DNA from: Incurvaria masculella
Taxonomy: Eukaryota; Arthropoda; Insecta; Lepidoptera; Incurvariidae
Assembly (NCBI GenBank): GCA_946894095.1
Contig: OX335642.1
Location: forward strand, 15,945,021 to 16,009,020
DNA: 64,000 nucleotides
Direction: 5' to 3'
The translations under genes and the position numbers were made by a program. Positions 24,101-33,100 of the stretch are shown here, piece by piece. Position 1 is the stretch's first letter. Every line of letters starts with the position of its first letter. The notes beneath the pieces were generated by a model. That model did not search any database. It had not been told where the DNA came from and was given only the letters and a program-made list of their open reading frames with translations.

Positions 24101-27100
24101 GGTTGAGTAAGGGTCATAGGGTCAAGAGTCATGCTTCTGGCATGGGTTGAATCCCCGCCCCATTGATGCATTACTGTCTTTCTCTTTGCGAGTTTTCTTT
24201 CTCTTTCTCATTTCGTCAAAAATTAGAGCTATTTCATGGCACGGAACCCACGTAAAATTATACCCCTTCCCGAACAGGTGATACAGTTAAGCCAGTTCGG
24301 GTTGGTGCCATCCTATTGGATGAAAATATGGTCAATGCTATGTTTTCCATTCAGTTCTACATAGCAGGTCCCGGCATGGCACCCAATCCAAATCATGACG
24401 ATGGGTGTGGTATTAGCCTTCCATGTCCCTGTTACATAAAAAAACTTCATCATGGTGCCATCAACTTTGATGAACAAAACGCTTTAAGGCAAGATCGCTC
24501 ACTTAAGCTCAAAATCAACGATAAACTTTGCGCTTTATTCCCAATTCTTTGGAATGGTTTCGCTGAGTACTAGTGTCAGTCGCAAACGATGTATCCACCG
24601 CTCACTCACCACACTGATGGTGGTCTCGATGTCATCCTTGTTGGTGGGCAGCGTGAGGCGCGTCCGCGGCTGCTGCTCGGGCAGCCGCCGCAGCGACACC
24701 ACGTACTGGTCCAGAGAGTTCTCGTAGAACAGCGGCTGCCTCCACTGCAGATAGAGGATTCCTGGAAAATATTTTGGGAAGTTGGGTTACTTTGTGCACT
24801 ATAGACCGACATGGATCATTTTGCGCCTGGCTGGGAGGGCACATTGGTGGTCTTTGGGTTACCACATGAATAAAGATCTTCCATATATAGAGGACAATTT
24901 TACAACCTATATCTAAAATAAACCTCAGCCTAAATTAATAGTGGATTACTTGCAACGAAGATGTGGTGATGTTTTGAAATAGGATTATTGGCCAATTTCT
25001 TTCCTTTTCGCCATTGTAAAACTTCCTTACGTTCAAGACAATCTCTCGTAATCTACTTTTGTACACACGTTAAAAAACACGGATTTTTTTCGCAAAACAC
25101 AGCTTATTGGGAAATCTGACAAGCAAATGACGTTCAAGATGGCGACTAAGTTTCAGTTTATGACACATGCAAAATGATCTTAGGACTATATCTACATCTA
25201 TACAAACACACTCCACTGTTATAGCTGAGTATAGCTCAGAACATAAGACCGATGTTGAGAAGTGACGAATATTTTTCGAGCATTCCTGAAAATACAGAAA
25301 GCTTTTTCTAAGTCTGGAATTAAGACCTCTCAGTTGAAGTGAAGAAACCGCTACGATGTATAATCGGTGTTAGTTTATGTAAAGAACAGAAAGTTTGTAG
25401 TGAAGGTGGAATTTGAAGATTTTTTGCGGGAGTTCCCCACGGCTCTGTACTAGATCCAGTTAAGACACTTTTAAGGCAGACACTCCTGAAATAGATGGGG
25501 TTTGCTATCACTGCTATTGAGCATTGAGCAGGATGGAATACTAGATTTCCTGGACCTCGAACCTCCCACAATTCCAACTACTTAAACAAATTTGTGGCCA
25601 GGCAAAAGTGTTAGTGCATGATTTTAAGTATTTCGAAATGCAACCACGATACTAATAGTGAGCAGGAAACCACAATATGATTAGAGTGAACTACCCTGGA
25701 GTATACTAACATGAGCATAAATTAAAGGCATGCCGAACAGCTCTTGGTCAAGAAACCGAACTCATGGTATTATTTATATAATATTTAATTCCCCAGCATA
25801 TCTTCCAGCCTCTAAAAACATACGAAAGGCTGTACGCACCGGCCGGCTGGTCGCAGGTGAGGTTGAGCACCAGGGGCGCGGAGGGGGGGCGCACGTCCGT
25901 CAGGACGTAGAGGGGCTCCGAGCGCGGGCCCAGCCGCCCCGCCAGCTCCTCCGAGCTGACCCCCTTCAGCGATAGGTTGTAGAACGCACGCACCCACACC
26001 TTGTATGGGGTCAATGACCCTGCAATTATAGAGTGGGGCACATGTTAAGCGACATTGATATGGGTAAAATCACTTTAGGTGCCATATTAGCACAAGGATG
26101 GGGACCTTCTGGTTAACACAAACGCCCAAGGTTAGGTTATTTAAAAAAAAATATTTTAATTTCAAAACGTCTTTGCCGGATATATATAAATTGATAGACA
26201 TAATTCAGGACAGTTTATTTTTAACAAATGATTCTTTTTCTAGACTTTTATTTGGGGCTGAATTTATTAATGTAGTTTCTTAAAGCTATCAGATACTCCT
26301 TCGATCCAATGACAGCTCAAAAATATTTTTTTTTTCTAAAATCGATGGATCGTTAATTGTTAATGGGAATTGCCTTTTTATCGAAAAGGGACTACACAGA
26401 TATGGGTGGAATATTATTAACTCATAACTCACTCAAGCCTTTCAACCGGAACCCGACCACCTTAGTCATCACCCCAGCCGTATTCAGCAGAGTCAAGTTT
26501 TTCGTGGCGCTCGAATAGTCCGCCATCCTCATATCGCTCAAGAATATATTCAAGTTCTTTATGTCCTCCGACGATGGGACTCCCGTGATAATGCTCGAAT
26601 TGGACCTCGGGAAGCCTTGTTCGTAATAGAGAACGTAACCGATCTGACTGGCGTTCTTAGGTTTTCCGGGAAGAATCGACTTTTTAACAACATCAAAACC
26701 CTCCCCAACAAAAGCAAGACCCTTTTCGGGGGGCTTTTGTTCGGAGGTCAGCGGTTCTGTCGCATCCTCGATTATTTCTGTGGTGGGAGTGTTCTGCCTT
26801 CTCCTTCTGTGTCTTCGGGGGATGTGGCCTATCTCCCTTCGATTCCTCATTTCAGAGTCCTCAAACTTATCCCTGTCGGTGAGCTCACTGTGGTACCTCA
26901 GTCTCTCATTTGCACTCCAGTCTAGGGAAGACACAAATTTTCCGAAGACCAAAGTCTCAGCGATTCCCTCTGAGCCTGACGGACCGGCCATCAGGTTTTC
27001 AGGCTTCGCTACATTTTCAGCGTGCGCATCACTCCTCTTTTCATCTGAACTCGGGGAAGGTGTTTCTGATGATCCCGGGGTGATCTGAATTTCAGACTCT

Positions 27101-30100
27101 TTCTGACTAAACGCCTGGTTAGGGAATGCGGGTAATGTGAATGTAGTTGGAGGTGCCCAGGATAGGTGGATCTCGCTAGATGTGACATGGTTCGCTGTCA
27201 GATTTTGTGGAGCGGACGGCACTGAAACAAAGACACACATGAATTAAATATTTTTTTATATGGTTTAGGTTAGCTGTAACTGCACTCTTAAGCGAATTAA
27301 TTTGACAAGCCATTTCGACTATCACAGACAAATAAAATCAGAAAATAAAAAATGGGTTGGAGTTATTTTTATAAATATATAAAGTTAATGTTATATTGCA
27401 ATTAATCTCATTGTCACTTAATATTTTATAAGAACTACTTCCAGTGATCACAAGTGGCAATATTCCTAGTAAAAGGGTGGACATAGCCTATGTCAACCCA
27501 TTTTTCATACAATTGGATATGAATGGCTAATACCACACCTCCTGTCATGTTACTTGCCCAACATACTGCATTCTCGAAGGAATAAGGTGTCATGCCAGGA
27601 CCTTTCTTTTATGGACACGGCTACATTGAACTGGATGGAAACTAGACGATTTTTCATCGCCGCTTCGACCACCGTGTGGTCCAATGCGATGGTACCCAGC
27701 TTATCCTTACCGCCGCAAGGTTTGAATGAATAGTTTGTATTCGTGACGAAACGCGATTATCCAACTCAAAAATAAAAAGAAAGTGGTGCATGAACGAGGC
27801 GGCGATTGTATCCATGACCTCTTGCATGAGAAGCATGGCCCCACGCCCTGAGTTACGAGCCGCTTGATAAACAACAATAATTTATTATTTACACTTCCTT
27901 CCCTAATGGTGCTTTAAATTGTTGCCATTATATAAAACAATGCAGACCAATTAAAATGCAGGTAACTTACAAGCCATACCTCAGCAAAGCTAAACGCATC
28001 TACTTGCTAATATGCAAGGACTTGTGTGCGAAGGTCGTTTCGATTACCCACATCCATTCAACGCTCTGGTGAGTCAGATATTAATACCGGTGTACTACGA
28101 CCCACATTTGTAGACACTATCGTCTCTGTCCAGGCTCATACAAGGACAGTGCACTGTCTCATGATCTGACACACGATATAATTATAATAAATGCTTTATA
28201 ACAGGTCAGTCTTGTTAACCTGTGAATATGTAAGGAGTGGAAGGATTTGAACTTTTATTGTTAACATGATTGCATATAAGGAAGGTCCTGGCATGGCACC
28301 TAGTTCAAATGTGGTTTGTTAGGATAATATCTGCAGTCAGTTTGGTATTAGCCACTCATGTTCAGTTACATGAAAACAATCTTGATTCTTTACATCCATC
28401 GAATTATCTAAGGACGTTCGAGATTGTTGCCTATCACCCATTGCATACATTGCCGATGGTGAATAGGTATTCTACACAAACCCTGGGCATTGCACACAAT
28501 ACCTAGGTAAAGTATTGCAATTAATAATATGATTAACCTTTTATTACGGTACTGTAAAACAAATTACGATTTTTACATATGAGAATGTGTGCTGAGCTAA
28601 AAATATCACCTAACTGAGACTATTAAATGTTTAATATAGAGAGATATCTAATGTTGTTGAGGAAACTTAAGAATTTCTCGAAAGCCTGTGTGTTTTCCTG
28701 AAGCAATGATTTTCAGGGAAGCAACTAGGCTTTCGAGAAATAATTGTTTCCTTAACTTCAACATTACCTCAATAATATGTGCAAGGAAATAATAAAATGA
28801 ATCACTAAAGTTATTAAAAGGTTATTGCTCTTAGCCTGATTTTCACGAAGTGCTGATTTCGTTCTGAATAAAACCATGACAAAAAGGAACATTTAATACC
28901 AAATGGCATTTTCTACCAGTATGCCTTGAAGTTCCAGTATATAAACTGACGATGCCGCAGGAATATAATTATATGCTTCATACCTGTAAAAATTGTATTT
29001 ATGTGTGCACATAATTGTATTGATTTGAAGCATGTAAGGTTGCAAATAATAGTAATAGACAGTGTAATAAGACTTAACTAATTGACAAATTTGTAAATAT
29101 TATATACATTGTAAATTTTTGAATATTGTGAATGAAAATTTGTAAATATTTTAAAATATAATAAAAGTATTCATACCAAAACTATTTCACATACATATTA
29201 TATAACAATACATATAAAATACATATACTAAAACTCATCTTGATACTAAGTAATTTAAATATAATGGGATAGGAAGTGATTAATTTACTTTAAGGTGGCC
29301 CAACCCGCTCATCTCTCCATACAAAAGGGGAAAGAAGATCACGCCCATATTTCTTGTCAGAGATCCAAAAATTTGCTCAAAATCGCTTTATTCGATCGAA
29401 CTAGATGTCTGATGACCATTGGCATTGTAAAATTGTGTTTGGTTTTCAAGTTATAAGGTCCAAAAGTTCGAATTTTTTGCGCGTTTTATACAATAACTTT
29501 GGAGGTGGATTACGCAATGATAAAGTAAGAATATCGTAAAAAGATTAGTCATCAGACATAGCTTATTTAATCAAGATTTATGATCTATTTGGTTTTTGTT
29601 AGATTTTTAACTACAGCGGTCGTGGTTTACTTTTAGCTATAAGTCGTTTTGAAATTAAAATTTTCGTAAATCTTACCAAATCATACACTATGCACATTGT
29701 CTTTTTTGTGGACATGTTGCATCTTCCTCATCACGGAGCCTGTCTTATTCTTTGCAACAGAGAAGGTCCCAGAGCGCAATAGCACGGTTTTGTACCGTGC
29801 CTGCGAACGAGTTAGGCCCGCCGGGTTGGGCCGCCTTAAGAATGGCCTGTAAGCTATGCTCCCCATACAAACGTAGTTTACTAATAATTTGGAAACCGCT
29901 ATTCCAATTAAATTGATATTTAATATCTAATATCAGGTAACAAATATCTGTGTCTGCATGCTTTTGTTTTTTTGAAAAATCCAAACCGAATGAAATGAAA
30001 CCAAAAAGAAAATCTTCATACGAATTTTGTTTTCTCTATGGTTTGATCCAGAATACATTTACCGAAAAAAATAAGGCATGCAGACACATATATTTGTAGC

Positions 30101-33100
30101 CTAATATTAGATACCAAATATGAAGTAAGTTGGAACATTGGTTTTCAAATGATTAGTAAACTACGTTTGTATGGGAGGCGAAATTTTCAGGTGCTTACGG
30201 GCCGACCTTAAGTGTGAGAATAACTTTCTTTTAAAAATAGGCAAGAACGATGATTGCCGAACTTGTATTGAAAGAGTGTTCTACATACATGCTGCTTGCA
30301 TTGTAAAGAAGTTTGAGTAGGAGGCGGAACAGTGAGAAGGAATGCATAGTAGCAGCGAATCGGTCGATCTTAAGGGAAGACCACGAGAACATCCAACTGT
30401 TCTTTTAGGTACTTAGGAGTTTCCATGTTATTTAGTACGAGGAAGAGAAGAGAAAGGACGTGCATATTCATGCGGCAACAAATATTAAGCCAATGAAGCC
30501 GAACACGATATTCCGAGATATGATCAAAGTTGTGCAGTGCGAAAAAATAGTGGATGCACAAGTTAAGAAGACGGTCCAGCTTGTTAGCAAGATTTGGTCG
30601 AGGTCAGGATAACACACATCGACATAGTTGAATATAGGAATAAGGACAGCTTGTGCTAACGTAATTTTAGTACGAGAATTTTGCAACTGCGTATGAGAAT
30701 GAAAGCTAGCAAACCCCTTTCGTCTAACCTCCGTTACTTGTGGCAGGCCGTAAGCTATCTGAATTGCTTATAACATCTAATGCAGCTTAACATCTGAGAA
30801 TCACTATCCCCATACGAACATATTTTGGATATAATTTTTAAACCTTTGATGCAATTTACTTGATTTCTAGTCTAGATGTAGTCGATATTGGACACCGGGT
30901 GGCTAAGCTAAAATGGCAGTGGGCTGGTCACGTCAGCCGAAGAGACGACGACCGTTGGAGTAACCGTGTCCTACACTGGCGGCCGTGGACAGGCAAACGG
31001 AGTGTGGGAAGACCACCTGCCAGGTGGGAAGACGACATCAAGTGCGTCGGCGGAAAGCAGTGGTTCCGTACCACTGGGGGCGGGAGGACTGGATAAGGAT
31101 TGAAGAGGCGTATGTCCAGCAGTGGACGCAAACACGCTGACTGACTGACTGACTTGATTTCTGGTATCTAGTCATCTGTTTGGTTTTTGTTTTTATTAAA
31201 AACATAACTTTAACCCTTAGGATCCCTTAGGTATTAGTACCGCCCGCCAGATTACTTCTTCTTTAGCCCTTTGAAACAAGGTGATTTTGGCATCAAAAAG
31301 CTCGGCTGATATTGATCGAAAGTTCTTCTTTTTCTGTAATTAGAATTAGTTTTTATTTTTTTCAAATGAGGAAGAATATGCGAACACAGTTATTGATTAA
31401 CTGATGTTAGATAAATTCAAGTGAATAGGCCGAGTGCTTTACAAGTTATTTCCAAACGGCATTTGCAAAGGGTACATAGCTTACAAGCTCTTCTAAAGTA
31501 ACTATCCCAACATAGTCTAGTCTGGTATATAATAGCTTGCCATAGTATACTTATGGAAAGTCAATCATCTATTGACTCTTAGATTACTAACTACAAATGC
31601 ATATAAAAGATGCTCTATGAGCGACACCACTCTACAGTTATCTCACAGAGCACTTAACATGCCACACTAGTTGAGTATCGATGAAGATGAATCACCTCCC
31701 AATAAGCTTAAACCATTAAGTCAAAATCGGATTCAGGTTGGGACTAGACTGGACACATTTTTAACAAGTACATATAGGTAATTCTTTCATCATTCAGTGC
31801 TAAAAAAATATATAAAAATAAAAAGGTCATTTAAGGTTATTCGTTACTTGGACTGTTTTATATAATTCCCATGGAATCAATACCTGAAATTAATATTTTC
31901 CGTCACCTATTTTAGGAAATAAAAAAGTAAATTAAAGATATATTTTTTTAATTCTGTAACAAAAGTTAATGAAAAATTAAAATAAAGGAGAATGTCCATC
32001 CTTGTATGGCTCAAAAAAGCAGTATAAACTGGAATGTACCTCCTTGAAACAAGCGTATCTAGTGGTCGATTCAAACACAGACAAATAAAATAGTTTATCA
32101 GGTAGATATTTGAATTTTAGTGCCAATTGACAGACTGACAGATCTGACTTTTTCGTGAACTACCCTGCAATGAATTTTATTTTCTTCATACCATTTCCCT
32201 CCAAACTTCAGTACCTTCCACGAGTTAGCACCAACAACAACTTGTGCACGCCACAACTTTTGACATCCACGCCAGTGCCATTGTGAACTCCCGGATACGC
32301 CTATACCGGTCGAAAGCATAGCAGAAGGTTCGCTCGTGCAGCAGTAAGAGATCGTGCCCAATAACGCAAAGGAATTACTAGAAAAGTCATCAAAAGGAAA
32401 GGTATTCAGACCATCGCGTCAACCGCACGTCCAGGCCTGGACCCACACAGCTGCGTGCGTTGCTGGAGCAAGTCTGTGTCCTTCATACGAATAAATGGAA
32501 ACCAGGTAAGCGAGGAGGCGATACCTACAGTCTCCAGCGCATGATCTAACCAGGTTCGTCCTCTATCCTCCTCTCCTTGGCCACACCAGTTAGTTTGTAC
32601 ATGTTTAATAATATCATAAATGATATACTTCAGTTTTCCTGAAGTCAGAAAACTGGGCTAACGTGATTTGCCTATTCCGTATGGGTGACATATGAAAAAA
32701 ATCTATTTATTTTAACTTTACCATGCTTTCCTACAAAATATGTGATTCAAGTAATGTAAATACAGCAATATTTTCCTTCAGTGAGTATATTAACCATGTC
32801 AGCAAAGCGAATTAATTGCTTGATGCGAGCGACATCTGTTGGAGACTTGCATAATAGCTGTTCGTTTGGCACAATTGGAAATCAATACACAATTTAACAG
32901 GCAAACCTATTAATGCAATCTTCCTGCAACCAAACAGTCACCCCCATTATTCTCCATATTAATTTGAAATTCCAACAATTCGGCATTTTCCGGGAACAGT
33001 TTACTTAATCTTCTGCTCTGCTTTTCAAATGGACATTGTCCTTTGGACGATTTAAGTGGAAGACACATTTTAAGGTGGCCCATCCCGCTCATCTCCCCAT

